64,000 nt of DNA. Origin: Streptomyces humi (GTDB lineage Bacteria; Actinomycetota; Actinomycetes; Streptomycetales; Streptomycetaceae). The notes under the pieces are model-generated. The model saw nothing but the letters and a program-made list of their open reading frames with translations. It ran no database searches and was not told where the DNA came from. The stretch is taken from the NCBI RefSeq assembly GCF_001005085.2, contig NZ_LBMU02000070.1:1-64000 (forward strand), in the 5' to 3' direction. The position numbers were made by a program, and so were the translations under genes. Position 1 is the first letter of the stretch, and each line of letters starts with the position of its first letter. Of this stretch, positions 44,766 to 53,487 are shown in pieces.

Positions 44766-46370
44766 TCACCTCTCCTTCTGGAGGACGGACAGGGCGGCGA
44801 TGAGTTCGGCCTGGGGTTCGGGATGGATGTCTAGGGCGTCGAGCGGGCCGAGGCGGCGCTCGCGTTCGATGTGCATGACGCGGTCCATGTGCTCGGTGAG
44901 CAGCCGTCCCGCGCGATCGCGCAGCCGCAGCGCCCCGTGCGCGCCGAGCCGCTCGCCGAGCCGCTCCCCCGCCGCGCGGGTGCGGCGGCCACCCAGCAGC
45001 GCGGTGGCCACCAGGGCGGCGACGGCCTCGGAGTCGGGCGCGACGCTGCGGTCGAGTTCGCGCACCTCGTCCTCGGCGTACTCCTCCAACTCGCGCCGCC
45101 AGCGCCGGACGGCGAGACCGATGCGGTGCTCGGCGCTCTCCAGGGAGGGATCGCGGTCGGTGAGCCCGGCGGCCCCGGAGGCGGGTTCGCGGCGCCACGC
45201 GTCGTCGATGCGTTCGTCGGCCGCGGTGACGGAACACAGCAGCAGCGCGGCGAGGCTCTCCACCAGCGCGTCGAGGAGTTCGCCGGGGGTGCAGTCGAGC
45301 GGGAAGGCGCGCCAGCGTTTGAGGGCGTCGCCGGCGAGGACGGCACCGCTGTGCAGCCGGCCGCGCAGCCGCGCGTGCTCGCTGTCGTACGCCGCGTCGA
45401 CGGCGCCGGTCAGGCGTAGCGCGGCGGCGTACTGGGCGGCGGCGGCACCGGCCAGTTCGGGCATCCGGGCCCGCAGCGAGTCGAGGACGCCGTGGGCGGT
45501 GCGGGCCAGGGTCTGCCGGCGGGCGCCGGGATCCTGCGCCTGGTGCACGAGCCACGCCCGCAACGGGGCGACGGCGGTGGCCGGGAGCAGTCCGCCGCCC
45601 CAGGCCGACTCGGGCAGTTCGGGCACCGTGAACCGGGGTACGTCGCCGAGCCCGGCCTTGGTGAGCAGCGCGCCGTACTGCCGGGAGACCTCGGAGACGA
45701 CCGTGTGCGGGACCCGGTCGAGGACGGTCACCAGGGTCGCGTCGTACTCCTTGGCGGTGCGCAGCAGGTGCCAGGGGACGGCGTCGGCGTAGCGCGCGGC
45801 GCTGGTCACCATCACCCAGACGTCGGCGGCGCACATGAGTTCCGCGGCGAGCACGCGGTTGCCGACGACCAGGGAGTCGATGTCGGGGGCGTCGAGGAGG
45901 GCGAGGCCGCGCGGAAGGCTGTCGGCGGTCTCGATGCGCAGCACGTGCCCGGGGTCCTCGGCGGGCAGGATGGGTTCGTCACCGGGTTCCCGGTGCGGTT
46001 CCCACACCCGGGTCAGGTCGGGCAGCACACGCATCCCGCTGAACCAGTGGTGGTCTTCCGGATGGCAGACCAGAACCGGTGTCCGGGTGGTCGGGCGCAG
46101 TACGCCCGCCTCGCTGACCCGGCGCCCCACAAGGGAGTTGACGAGAGTCGACTTGCCGGCGCCGGTGGATCCGCCCACGACGGCCAGAAGCGGCGCTTCG
46201 GGCTCTTTGAGGCGGGGCACCAGATAGTCGTCGAGTTGCGCGAGGAGTTCGTCGCGGTTGGCGCGCGCGCGTGCGGCCCCCGCCAGGGGCAGCGGGAAGC
46301 GTGCGGCCGCGACACGGTCGCGCAGGGCGGAAAGTGTGTCGAGCAGCTGAGGCCGTACGTCCAAGGTCAC
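44766..46370 (-). CDS. dynA: dynamin-like GTPase
   Basis: 534 aa from a GTG at 46370; an ATG at 46412 or the longest ORF start at 46496 are possible but have no better binding site. P-loop GSTGAGKS (K73), Thr of G2 in RPTTRTP, G3 as DAPD (LLDAPDIDSLV). A canonical NKxD is not evident; VLDRVP follows at that place. A long helical C-terminal half (about 260-534) has no strong membrane segment. First gene of the pair. Together they would remodel membrane at sporulation septa. Role inferred from family knowledge. Confidence 0.83.
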   Translation of the reverse strand: MTLDVRPQLLDTLSALRDRVAAARFPLPLAGAARARANRDELLAQLDDYLVPRLKEPEAPLLAVVGGSTGAGKSTLVNSLVGRRVSEAGVLRPTTRTPVLVCHPEDHHWFSGMRVLPDLTRVWEPHREPGDEPILPAEDPGHVLRIETADSLPRGLALLDAPDIDSLVVGNRVLAAELMCAADVWVMVTSAARYADAVPWHLLRTAKEYDATLVTVLDRVPHTVVSEVSRQYGALLTKAGLGDVPRFTVPELPESAWGGGLLPATAVAPLRAWLVHQAQDPGARRQTLARTAHGVLDSLRARMPELAGAAAAQYAAALRLTGAVDAAYDSEHARLRGRLHSGAVLAGDALKRWRAFPLDCTPGELLDALVESLAALLLCSVTAADERIDDAWRREPASGAAGLTDRDPSLESAEHRIGLAVRRWRRELEEYAEDEVRELDRSVAPDSEAVAALVATALLGGRRTRAAGERLGERLGAHGALRLRDRAGRLLTEHMDRVMHIERERRLGPLDALDIHPEPQAELIAALSVLQKER

Positions 46371-46694
46371 CACATGCGAAGAATGCCCAATTTTAGGGGA
46401 ATTCTGAAGCATATAGACATGTCTGCGCGCCGATAGAACACAACGGACGGAAGGGACGACTGGGACGGAGGCACAGTCCAGGCATAACGAGTGCACAACA
46501 CCCGGTGCGTCGGGCGCGAAAAGCGATGCACGATTCGTACCTGCCTGCGATTATCAGGACCGCTTCACCGAACCTCCACATTGAGCCACGGAGGCGAAGC
46601 AACAGGGACGAGGAGCGGGGAGTTCTATCCTTGTCCCCGGCAACGTGACGGACCGGCCCGCACCAGGGCGGTACGTACGAGGCCAGCACAGCCG
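46371..46694. other. intergenic region, dynA / tRNA-Arg
   Basis: 324 bp without a protein gene. It should hold the minus-strand promoter for the dynamin pair and the plus-strand tRNA promoter. A TAAAAT element (minus strand, 46395-46390) is a candidate -10 for dynA but without a good -35. TACGTA at 46672-46677 is a candidate -10 for the tRNA. Confidence 0.45.
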
Positions 46695-46767
46695 GCCCCC
46701 GTAGCTCAGTGGATAGAGCAGGCGCCTTCTAAGCGCTTGGCCGCAGGTTCGAGTCCTGCCGGGGGCG
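46695..46767 (+). tRNA. tRNA-Arg (anticodon UCU)
   Basis: 73 nt. The cloverleaf is complete: 7-bp acceptor stem GCCCCCG / CGGGGGC, D-arm GCTC...GAGC, anticodon stem GGCGC / GCGCT with loop CTTCTAA (anticodon TCT), and T-arm GCAGG-TTCGAGT-CCTGC. The discriminator base is G, and CCA is not encoded, as usual in Streptomyces. It reads AGA codons, which are rare in this genome. Confidence 0.97.
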
Positions 46768-47003
46768 CCCATCCCAGAGTCCTCCGTTTTCCGCTCTTCC
46801 CGCTCTTCCCGCGAAACCGCAGGTCACGTCCGCGTGTCCCGGATCGCGCCGGCCATGGGCGCACGCGTCGCCGGCCTCCCCGTAGAGTCGCGGGCCGTCC
46901 CGCCAAAAGGGCTGGTTGTCGACGGCGGGCGACCGGCCGGTTCAGGCGGGCGGTCGGTCGGTTCAGGGGCCGGCCGGTCGGTTCAGGCGGGCTGCCGACC
47001 GGT
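46768..47003. repeat. ggtcggttcagg repeats between tRNA and phosphatase gene
   Basis: From about 46925 to 47005 there are four imperfect copies of a core gaccggccggttcaggcggg, about 20-28 bp apart. They lie downstream of the phosphatase gene stop. No gene is seen in the rest. Confidence 0.6.
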
Positions 47004-49283
47004 TCAGAGGGCGGCGGCCAGGTCCGGGAGGGGTGCCGCGGGTTCGCTCTCGTCGAGTTCGGCCCAGACGGTCTTGCCCTGGCGGGCGTGCCGTGTCCCC
47101 CAGCGTGCGGCGAGCCGCGCGACCAGCAGCAGACCGCGTCCGCCCTCGTCATAGGTGCGGGCCCGGCGCAGATGCGGGGTGGCACCGCCGGCGTCCGACA
47201 CCTCGCACAGGAGCCCGCGCCCCGGAGCGGGGACACCGGCCGCCTCCTCCGGACGCCCCGGCTCCTCCGGACGCCCCGGCCCGTCCGCGCGTCCCCGACC
47301 GTCCGCGCGCCCCCGACCGTCCGCGCGCCCCGGCCCGTCCAGTGGCCCGGTGCGGATCAGGCGGAGCCGGATGGGGGGCCGGCCGTAGCGGACGGCGTTG
47401 GTGACCAGTTCGCTGACCACCAGCCCGGCGGCGAAGCCGAGCTCCTCCAGCCCCCAGGCGGTGAGCTGCCGCGCGACGTCCACGCGGGCCGGGCCGACCG
47501 CCGCCGGTTCGGGGTCCAGGTCCCAGACGGCGACCTGGCCGTCCCCGAGGGTGTGGGTGCGGGCCAGCAGCAACGCCACGTCGTCCCGGGGCCGGTCGGT
47601 GGGCAGCAGGGCGTCCAGCACCGTGTCGCAGGTGTCCTCCAGGGAGTCGGCGGGCCGCGCGAGGGCCTCCCGCAGGGTGGCGAGGCCCTCGTCGACGTCG
47701 GGGCCGTGGGCTGCGATCAGGCCGTCGGTGTACAGGGCGAGCAGGCTGCCCTCGGGCAGTTCGGCCTCCACCGCCTCGAACGGCAGCCCGCCCAGACCCA
47801 GCGGCGGCCCGGCCGGCAGGTCCAGCAGCGCGGCGGTGCCGTCGCGGTTCAGCACGGTGGGCAGCACGTGCCCGGCGCGGGCCAGGCAGCAGCGACCCGC
47901 CACCGGGTCGTAGACGGCGTACAGGCAGCTGGCGCCGAGGTCCCCGCCGGCCGGCCGGTCCGGGTCGGCCGAGCCCTCCGCGGCCAGCCGGATCACCACG
48001 TCGTCCAGGTGCGTCAGCAGTTCGTCGGGCGGCAGGTCGAGGTCGGCGAGGGTGCGTACGGCCGTGCGCAGGCGGCCCATCGTGGCGGCGGCGTGGATGC
48101 CGTGGCCCACGACGTCGCCGACGACCAGGGCGACCCGGGCGCCGGACAGCGGGATCACGTCGTACCAGTCACCGCCCACCCCGGCCCGGGCGCCGGCCGG
48201 CAGGTAGCGGCAGGCGACCTCGACCGCCGACTGCTCCGCCGTACGGTGCGGGAGCAGGCTGCGCTGGAGGGTGAGGGCGGTGGTCCGGGCGTGCGTGTAG
48301 CGGCAGGCGTTGTCGACGGCCACCGCCGCCTTGGCCGCGATCTCCTGGGCGAGCAGCAGGTCCTCGTCGTCGTAGGGGTCGGGGTCGCGGTACCGGGAGA
48401 AGCGGGCCACGCCGAGCGTGGTGCCGCGTGCGCTCAGCGGCACGACCAGCCAGGAGCGGGTCCCCCGGGTGTGCCGGGAGGACTGTCCGGTGGCCAGGGC
48501 GCGGGCCTCCGGCGACCCGTCCGGGCAGCTGTGGACCCGGGCCCGGACCTCGGCGGGGACCGGTCGCGCTGCCGCGGCCGCCCGTTCCGGGGCGCCGGCC
48601 GCCCGGGTCCCGCGGGCCAGCCTGCACAGCAGGAAGGGCTCGGTTGTCGGGGTGTCGTGGCCGCGCACCATGGCGTCGAGCAGGTCGACGGTGACCAGGT
48701 CGGCGAAGTGCTCGGCGGCGAGGTCCGCCAGTTCCTGGGTGGTACGGGTGATGTCCAGGGTGGTCCCGATGCGCAGCCCGGCGTCGTTGACCAGGGACAG
48801 CCGCCACTGCAACCGGCGGTCCCGTTCCTCCTGGAAGGCGAGGACGCCCTGCTCGGAGGCGCGGTCGACGTATCCGGTGGCCATCGCGAGCAGCCGGCGG
48901 GAGACGGCGTCGATCAGTTCGGGGTCGTCCGTCAGCCGGGGCAGCTCGGCGAGGAAACCGTCGAGGATGACGCCCTCGCCGAGCCGGTGCGCCCGCAGCA
49001 TCGCGGTGACGGAGGTACCGCGCCGGGCCAGCCGGCGGGCCCGGTCCACGTCGGACGGCGGCGGCTCCAGCGCGCCCGGGTCGACGCCGCGGCCCAGGCC
49101 GGTGAGCACCCCGACGACGTGCTCGGTGATGTTCTCGGACGTCATCCGGGCGAGCTCCGCGTCCTGCCACAGCTCGGGGAGCTCGGCGCGCAGGCACCGG
49201 GTGACGTCCGCGATCAGCTCGTCCGCCCGGGGAACGAGTTCCCGGGCGACCCGGGAGAGGAACCCGTCGGCGGTGCCGTCCAC
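47004..49283 (-). CDS. GAF - SpoIIE phosphatase - HATPase regulator (RsbU/RsbW fusion type)
   Basis: 759 aa. An N-terminal helical domain (about residues 1-150, like the RsbRD/PucR N-terminal domain), a GAF sensor (about 165-340), a PP2C/SpoIIE phosphatase (about 355-575, with VGGDWYDVIPL, VVGDVVGHG, LYTDGLI, RDDVALLLA), and an RsbW-like ATPase domain (about 600-740; VSELVTNAVRYG) follow in order. A Gly/Arg/Asp repeat (GRADGRGRADG units, about 655-690) is inserted within the ATPase domain. Such proteins control anti-sigma antagonists by phosphorylation and dephosphorylation. Partners are not encoded here. GTG start. Confidence 0.93.
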   Translation of the reverse strand: MDGTADGFLSRVARELVPRADELIADVTRCLRAELPELWQDAELARMTSENITEHVVGVLTGLGRGVDPGALEPPPSDVDRARRLARRGTSVTAMLRAHRLGEGVILDGFLAELPRLTDDPELIDAVSRRLLAMATGYVDRASEQGVLAFQEERDRRLQWRLSLVNDAGLRIGTTLDITRTTQELADLAAEHFADLVTVDLLDAMVRGHDTPTTEPFLLCRLARGTRAAGAPERAAAAARPVPAEVRARVHSCPDGSPEARALATGQSSRHTRGTRSWLVVPLSARGTTLGVARFSRYRDPDPYDDEDLLLAQEIAAKAAVAVDNACRYTHARTTALTLQRSLLPHRTAEQSAVEVACRYLPAGARAGVGGDWYDVIPLSGARVALVVGDVVGHGIHAAATMGRLRTAVRTLADLDLPPDELLTHLDDVVIRLAAEGSADPDRPAGGDLGASCLYAVYDPVAGRCCLARAGHVLPTVLNRDGTAALLDLPAGPPLGLGGLPFEAVEAELPEGSLLALYTDGLIAAHGPDVDEGLATLREALARPADSLEDTCDTVLDALLPTDRPRDDVALLLARTHTLGDGQVAVWDLDPEPAAVGPARVDVARQLTAWGLEELGFAAGLVVSELVTNAVRYGRPPIRLRLIRTGPLDGPGRADGRGRADGRGRADGPGRPEEPGRPEEAAGVPAPGRGLLCEVSDAGGATPHLRRARTYDEGGRGLLLVARLAARWGTRHARQGKTVWAELDESEPAAPLPDLAAAL

Positions 49284-49365
49284 ACAGTCGACGGTACGCC
49301 CTGAGGGTGGCCCTCACCCTGCGGTGCCGGCCCGGACGCCCCGGGGAAGGCCCCGAGCCCGGGGC

Positions 49366-49497
49366 GGGGCCCCACCGTCGTCGCCCGAGGCCCACCGTCG
49401 TCGCCCGAGGCCCACCGTCGTCGCCCGGGGCCCGTCGTCGCCCGAGGCCCGTCGTCGCCCGAGGCCCGTCGTCGCCCGAGGCCCGTCGTCGTCCGGG
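49366..49497. repeat. tandem repeats between phosphatase and ANTAR genes
   Basis: About seven copies of a 17-20-bp unit, cccgaggcccaccgtcgtcg, then the shorter form cgcccgaggcccgtcgt. The first three copies are 20 bp long and the rest about 17 bp. They sit between two same-strand genes. No coding or terminator structure is apparent. Confidence 0.85.
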
Positions 49498-49499
49498 GT

Positions 49500-50189
49500 T
49501 CAGCCGAGGCTGCCCTGTTCGCAGACCCGGCGGGCGACCTCGTAGAGCTTGATGTTGTTCTCCTGCGAGTAGCGGCGCAGCACGTCGAAGGCCTGTTCCT
49601 CGGTGAGCCGGTGGCTGCCCATGAGGATGCCCATGGCCTCACCGATCAGATGGCGGGTGGCGACGGCCCGCTCCATCTGGGCGTGGGTACGGGCGCTGGA
49701 GAAGGCGACCGCCGCGTGCGAGGCCAGCAGCCAGCCGGCCAGCTCGCTGGCCTCGGTGAAGGCGCCGGGCGACCGGGAGTAGATGTTCAGCGCGCCGAGT
49801 TCCTCGTCCTCGGTGTACAGCAGGAATCCCATCATGCTGCCGACTCCGAGGTGGTGGGCCGCGGGCGCGTACGCGGGCCAGCGCGGCTGCTCCTGGCCGA
49901 AGTCGCGGATGCGGAAGACCCGCTCGCCCTCCTTGGTACGGGCGGCGTCGAAGCACGGCCCCTCGCGCAGCCGCTCCTGGAGCCGGTCGCTGTCGACGAC
50001 CAGCCGGCCGGTGGGGGCGAGCGTCTGCACCTTCCCCCCGTGCAGCACCAGGATGCCGGCCGCCTCGCAGCCCTCCACGAGTTCCACGGCCGAAGCCGTG
50101 ATCCGGGTCAGGGTGCTCTCGACGGACTCCTGCGCCAGCAGGTCCCGCGCCATCGCCGCCAGCTGCTGCGCGAACCGAGCCCAGTCCAT
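49500..50189 (-). CDS. GAF-ANTAR RNA-binding regulator
   Basis: 229 aa from an ATG with GGAGGTGGAG; the longer ORF adds an implausible leader. A GAF domain (about residues 15-155) is followed by an ANTAR domain (about 165-225) with ATRHLIGEAMGILMG, and the conserved Ala/Leu pattern of EEQAFDVLRRYSQ. ANTAR domains bind paired hairpins in mRNA leaders to stop termination. No two-hairpin target was recognised in the window. It may act downstream of a signal related to the neighbouring GAF/SpoIIE protein. Confidence 0.93.
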   Translation of the reverse strand: MDWARFAQQLAAMARDLLAQESVESTLTRITASAVELVEGCEAAGILVLHGGKVQTLAPTGRLVVDSDRLQERLREGPCFDAARTKEGERVFRIRDFGQEQPRWPAYAPAAHHLGVGSMMGFLLYTEDEELGALNIYSRSPGAFTEASELAGWLLASHAAVAFSSARTHAQMERAVATRHLIGEAMGILMGSHRLTEEQAFDVLRRYSQENNIKLYEVARRVCEQGSLG

Positions 50190-50342
50190 CGTCTGCTCCA
50201 CCTCCCGATGCGTTCCGCCCAGCATGGCACGCCGACGCCTCGGGGGGCCGTCGCGCCCTCGCCCCGAATGCCCGCGCCCGCTCCGGCCCTTGGAGTGATC
50301 GTCCGCTGATCTGCGTGACCAGCCGCAGGGGGCGGCGTTGAA

Positions 50343-50381
50343 CGGGGAGTGCGGCGGCTGGTCCTGCCGCCGCACTCCCCG
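50343..50381 (+). promoter_or_regulatory. perfect 16-bp hairpin in chaplin leader
   Basis: cggggagtgcggcggc (50343-50358), a 7-nt loop, and gccgccgcactccccg (50366-50381) pair without mismatch. It ends 17 bp before the AAGGAG site of chpG. No plus-strand gene precedes it and minus-strand melD2 has its own terminator, so it is more likely a leader structure than a terminator. Confidence 0.7.
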
Positions 50382-50410
50382 AGCAACAAGGCAACAAGAA
50401 GGAGAACGTG

Positions 50411-50695
50411 ATGTCTCGCATCGCGAAGGCCGCCGTCGTAGCCCTCGGCACCGGCGCTGTGGTGATCGGCGGAGCCGGCCTGGCGCTGGCCGACGCGGGT
50501 GCCAACGGCGAGGCCGTCAGCTCGCCCGGCGTGCTGTCCGGCAACGTCATCGAGGTCCCGGTCAACATCCCGGTGAACGTGTGCGGCGACACCGTCGACG
50601 TGATCGGCCTGCTGAACCCGGCGTTCGGCGACCACTGCACCAACGAAGGCCACCTCAAGAGCGGTGACGGCAAGAACGGCGGCTACGGTTCCTGA
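50411..50695 (+). CDS. chpG: short chaplin, ChpG-like
   Basis: 94 aa. Signal peptide to about residue 29 (ALA), then one chaplin domain with SPGVLSGNVIEVPVNIPVN, the first Cys in NVCGDTVDVIGLLNPAFG and the second Cys at DHC, plus a Gly/Lys-rich tail ending GGYGS. Chaplins are secreted, form amyloid-like fibrils at the air interface and let aerial hyphae grow. The ATG at 50411 has AAGGAG at 6-nt spacing; GTG at 50408 is an alternative. Located beside the tyrosinase operon as in S. coelicolor. Confidence 0.94.
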   Translation: MSRIAKAAVVALGTGAVVIGGAGLALADAGANGEAVSSPGVLSGNVIEVPVNIPVNVCGDTVDVIGLLNPAFGDHCTNEGHLKSGDGKNGGYGS

Positions 50696-50711
50696 ACCCC
50701 GGCTCGCTGAG

Positions 50712-50740
50712 GAGCCCCGGCGCCCTGGGCGCCGGGGCTC
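50712..50740. terminator. terminator between chpG and tyrosinase genes
   Basis: gagccccggcgcc (50712-50724) and ggcgccggggctc (50728-50740) form a perfect 13-bp stem with a 3-nt loop. It lies between convergent genes and can serve both. Confidence 0.9.
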
Positions 50741-50772
50741 TCCCGTGTGAGGGCGCCCCTCGTGGGGACACG

Positions 50773-51639
50773 TCACGCGTACCGGTAGATCCGGCTCACG
50801 TCCTCCAGCGACTCCGGGGTCACGTTCCACGGCGGCAGTTTCCCGCCCCGGGCGACGATCCGGCCGTGCTGCGCGTCACCGGGGCCCGGCGGCCTCGCCG
50901 GCAGGTAGCGCCGACCGTGGTGCCGGGACCGCCAGCGCTCCCACTGGAGGTCGATGAAGGCGTGGTGGAACCAGAAGACGGGGTCGTTGACCGAGGCGCC
51001 GCTCAGCATCGCCCCGCCGACCCAGCGGTGCACCCGGTTGTGGTTGTGCCAGGACGCCTTGCCGCTGCCCCTCCCCCAGCCCTCCAGCCGGTTGCGGAAC
51101 CCCCGGGTGACCGTCGAGTCCCACGGCGGGACGTCGTAGACGGGGTCGTCCAGCGCCCGGTCGAGTTCGGCCCTGGTGGGCAGGTCGATCGGGTCCCGGG
51201 CACGGCCCAGGTCCCGGGCCAGGAACTCGCCGTCGGTGATGCCCTCCCGGATGGTCCAGTGGCCCGCCGCGTAGGCGAAGGGCCCGGTCATCACCTGCTG
51301 GTCGCGGGCCCGGCCGTCGCCGCCGAGCAGGTCCTTCGTCCACGGCACACCGGACGCCGACCGTTCCCGCGTCCAGTCCCAGTACGGCACCGTCACCGAT
51401 TCGTCCACCCGGCGCAGGGCCCGCTCCAGGTCGAGCAGGAAGCGGCGGTGCCAGGGCAGGAAGGAGGGCGCCATGTGGGCGGCGCGCAGTCCGTCCTCGC
51501 CGTCGGGGGTGTAGTAGTCGATGTGCACGCGCACGAATTCGTCGTACTCGCCACGCCGTTTGACCTCGAGGAACGCCTTCACCAGCCGGGCCCGCTCGGC
51601 GGCCGTGAGCCTGCTGACGTCCTTACGCACGTACGCCAT
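50773..51639 (-). CDS. melD2: tyrosinase
   Basis: 288 aa. Type 3 copper enzyme that oxidises tyrosine and DOPA to quinones for melanin. CuA ligands H39, H55 and H64 (in VRVH, RAAHM, LPWHRRF); CuB ligands H200, H204 and H226 (HNHNRVHRW, FWFHHAF). All six are present. There is no signal peptide, because it is exported with its partner's Tat signal and loaded with copper by it. It overlaps the cofactor gene by 17 bp. Assigned melD2 rather than melC2 from its position beside a chaplin gene. Confidence 0.95.
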   Translation of the reverse strand: MAYVRKDVSRLTAAERARLVKAFLEVKRRGEYDEFVRVHIDYYTPDGEDGLRAAHMAPSFLPWHRRFLLDLERALRRVDESVTVPYWDWTRERSASGVPWTKDLLGGDGRARDQQVMTGPFAYAAGHWTIREGITDGEFLARDLGRARDPIDLPTRAELDRALDDPVYDVPPWDSTVTRGFRNRLEGWGRGSGKASWHNHNRVHRWVGGAMLSGASVNDPVFWFHHAFIDLQWERWRSRHHGRRYLPARPPGPGDAQHGRIVARGGKLPPWNVTPESLEDVSRIYRYA

Positions 51640-52123
51640 GGTCTCCCCCCATGTGCAGGTGTCCCCCGTGTCCCCCGCCCGCCGGGCCGGGCGCCGGCTC
51701 GCGCAGCCGCTGTCCGGGGCCCATCTCGTCGACGGCCGCCCGGGTCGCCGCCAGCGGGGTCGGGTAGGAGCTGTAGTGGTCGACCATGCTCAGCCAGCTG
51801 CCGTCGGCCCGCCGCATCAGATGCAGCGGACGGCCGTCCACGGTGACCTGCCACTCGCCGTCGTCGACGGCCCGCACCGCCGGTACCAGGGCCCCGCGGA
51901 TGCGGCGGCCCCGGTAGGTCTCGTCGAAGGAGGTGCCGGCCGGTCCGTCGGCCGGGAGCACCGGGCGGGAGGCGGCGACCACCGGGGCGAGCGCGAGGGC
52001 GGCCAGGGAGGCGAACAGCCCCCGCGTCAGCTCGCGCCGCGTCGGTCTGCCCGCCCCGGCTCTGCCGGGCTGTCGGGCGCCCGGCTCCGCGCCCACCGCC
52101 ACCCCACCGACTCCGACGACCAT
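51623..52123 (-). CDS. melD1: tyrosinase copper-chaperone/export partner
   Basis: 166 aa from an ATG preceded by GAGGAG; GTG at 52129 is too close to that site. It has a Tat signal (RRELTRGLF then a hydrophobic stretch) and a MelC1-type domain with FDETYRGRRIRG, the core of the family. The C-terminus is Gly/His-rich (GGGHGGHLHMGGDHG), likely copper-binding. It carries copper to the tyrosinase and takes it across the membrane. First gene of the operon. Confidence 0.92.
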   Translation of the reverse strand: MVVGVGGVAVGAEPGARQPGRAGAGRPTRRELTRGLFASLAALALAPVVAASRPVLPADGPAGTSFDETYRGRRIRGALVPAVRAVDDGEWQVTVDGRPLHLMRRADGSWLSMVDHYSSYPTPLAATRAAVDEMGPGQRLREPAPGPAGGGHGGHLHMGGDHGVRA

Positions 52124-52246
52124 GCTCACTCCTCGTCCGGTTGACCGACCACTGTCGGTACCGGTAACCGTCCGAGAGGCCGTCCGGTCACCGCCGGGCC
52201 GCCATCCGGCCCAGGAACGGGCCGGAAGGGCGGTGTGCGGCGGGCG

Positions 52247-52762
52247 TCACCGGCCGGGGCCGGCACCCAGGTCGCCGCCCACGACCGTCTGGAGGACCGG
52301 GCCGAGCACGCCGGCCTCGGGCATCTTCAGGTTCGGCATGCCGTAGTGCTGCGGGTCGGGCGCGCTGAGGGGGGCGTCCAGTTCCAGGCCGGGGGTGAGC
52401 GCCCGCAGGTCGGAGGCGGGGAGGTCGGCGCCGACGTGGTCGAAGCCGGGGCCGAGGGCGTGCGGGAGCGGCAGCCTGAGGTCGGCGCCGGGCAGTACGC
52501 CGTTCATCGGCACCCGCGGCAGCGCGTGCTCCGGGATGAGCCGCCCCTGGACGTAGCGTGGCGTCTCGGGGACACCGGGGACCAGCAGCGGCAGTTCCAG
52601 GCCGATCCCGGGGACCTCGGTGTGGAGGGACTTCGCGACGCCGTCCAGTGGCACGGGGACGGGGACCGTGCCGGTCGCGGCGGCGGGCGTGGCGGTGGCG
52701 CCCACGGCCACGGCGACGCCCGTGACGACGGCGGCAAGGGTTCCTCGGGTGGTCGGCTTCAT
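52247..52762 (-). CDS. secreted protein of unknown function
   Basis: 171 aa. Signal peptide to about residue 29 (PAAATG), then a Pro/Leu/Gly-rich chain with no cysteine and little predicted regular structure. Proteins like this are conserved in Streptomyces but I know no function. It stands alone between the tyrosinase operon and the VKOR pair. Confidence 0.85.
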   Translation of the reverse strand: MKPTTRGTLAAVVTGVAVAVGATATPAAATGTVPVPVPLDGVAKSLHTEVPGIGLELPLLVPGVPETPRYVQGRLIPEHALPRVPMNGVLPGADLRLPLPHALGPGFDHVGADLPASDLRALTPGLELDAPLSAPDPQHYGMPNLKMPEAGVLGPVLQTVVGGDLGAGPGR

Positions 52763-52902
52763 GTCAGGTACGGGCCTTTCCGGATGCGAGAGGAGCGAGG
52801 TCCGTACCGGGTAACGAGCCGGGAATCGGCATCAGCTCACAATTCGCCCGGGTGCAGCATTAGTCGGCCGGTAGGCAGTCCGGCATTGTGGAATTCCGCT
52901 GT

Positions 52903-53487
52903 TCAGCTCGTCCAGAAATCCCACCAGCGGGTCAGGATCAGCATGCCGACGATCCCGATGTGCAGCAGCGGGAGGACCCAGGTGAACTCGCCGAGGAATT
53001 CCCGCAGCCACCGGGGCGCGGGCAGGAACCGGTGGCGTACGACGAAGGAGGCGGCGTACCAGAACAGGAGGATGGTGGCGACCCAGGCCAGGCAGCACCA
53101 CAGGCACAGCGCGTCGATCCGGTACAGCGACTCGAACTGAAGCCAGGACACGAAGCCGATGCCGAAGGCGCAGCCGGCGGTGAAGGTCAGCCAGTACCAG
53201 GCGGGGAAGCGGGCGCCGGCCAGCAGGCTCATGCCGACGCAGATCACGACGGCGTAGGCCACCAGCCCCAGCATCGGGTTGGGGAACCCGAACACCGAGG
53301 CCTGGTCGCTCTTCATGACGCTGCCGCAGGACACCACCGGGTTCAGGCTGCACCCGGGCACGAAGCGCGGGTTCCTGAGCAGTTCGAACTCGTCGAGGGT
53401 GATGACCCATGAGGCGAGCAGCCCGGCCGCGCCCGCGACCAGCGTCAGCAGCGCGAAGCCCCGGCCGGCGCCCGCGGTTCGGGCCAT
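52903..53487 (-). CDS. vitamin K epoxide reductase (VKOR) family protein
   Basis: 194 aa from the ATG at 53487, overlapping the preceding gene by ATGA. There are about five membrane segments. The active-site motif is CLWCC (LCLWCCLAW), with a partner Cys pair in CSLNPVVSCGS in the first external loop. Bacterial VKORs reoxidise DsbA-like proteins through quinones, giving disulphides in exported proteins. No DsbA gene is adjacent. Several exported cysteine-containing proteins (for example chaplins) are encoded nearby. Confidence 0.9.
   Translation of the reverse strand: MARTAGAGRGFALLTLVAGAAGLLASWVITLDEFELLRNPRFVPGCSLNPVVSCGSVMKSDQASVFGFPNPMLGLVAYAVVICVGMSLLAGARFPAWYWLTFTAGCAFGIGFVSWLQFESLYRIDALCLWCCLAWVATILLFWYAASFVVRHRFLPAPRWLREFLGEFTWVLPLLHIGIVGMLILTRWWDFWTS

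Noticed and set aside
46695..46767. tRNA-Arg as an integration site for a mobile element
   Set aside because: No integrase gene, no second copy of the tRNA 3' end, and neighbouring genes look like core chromosome.
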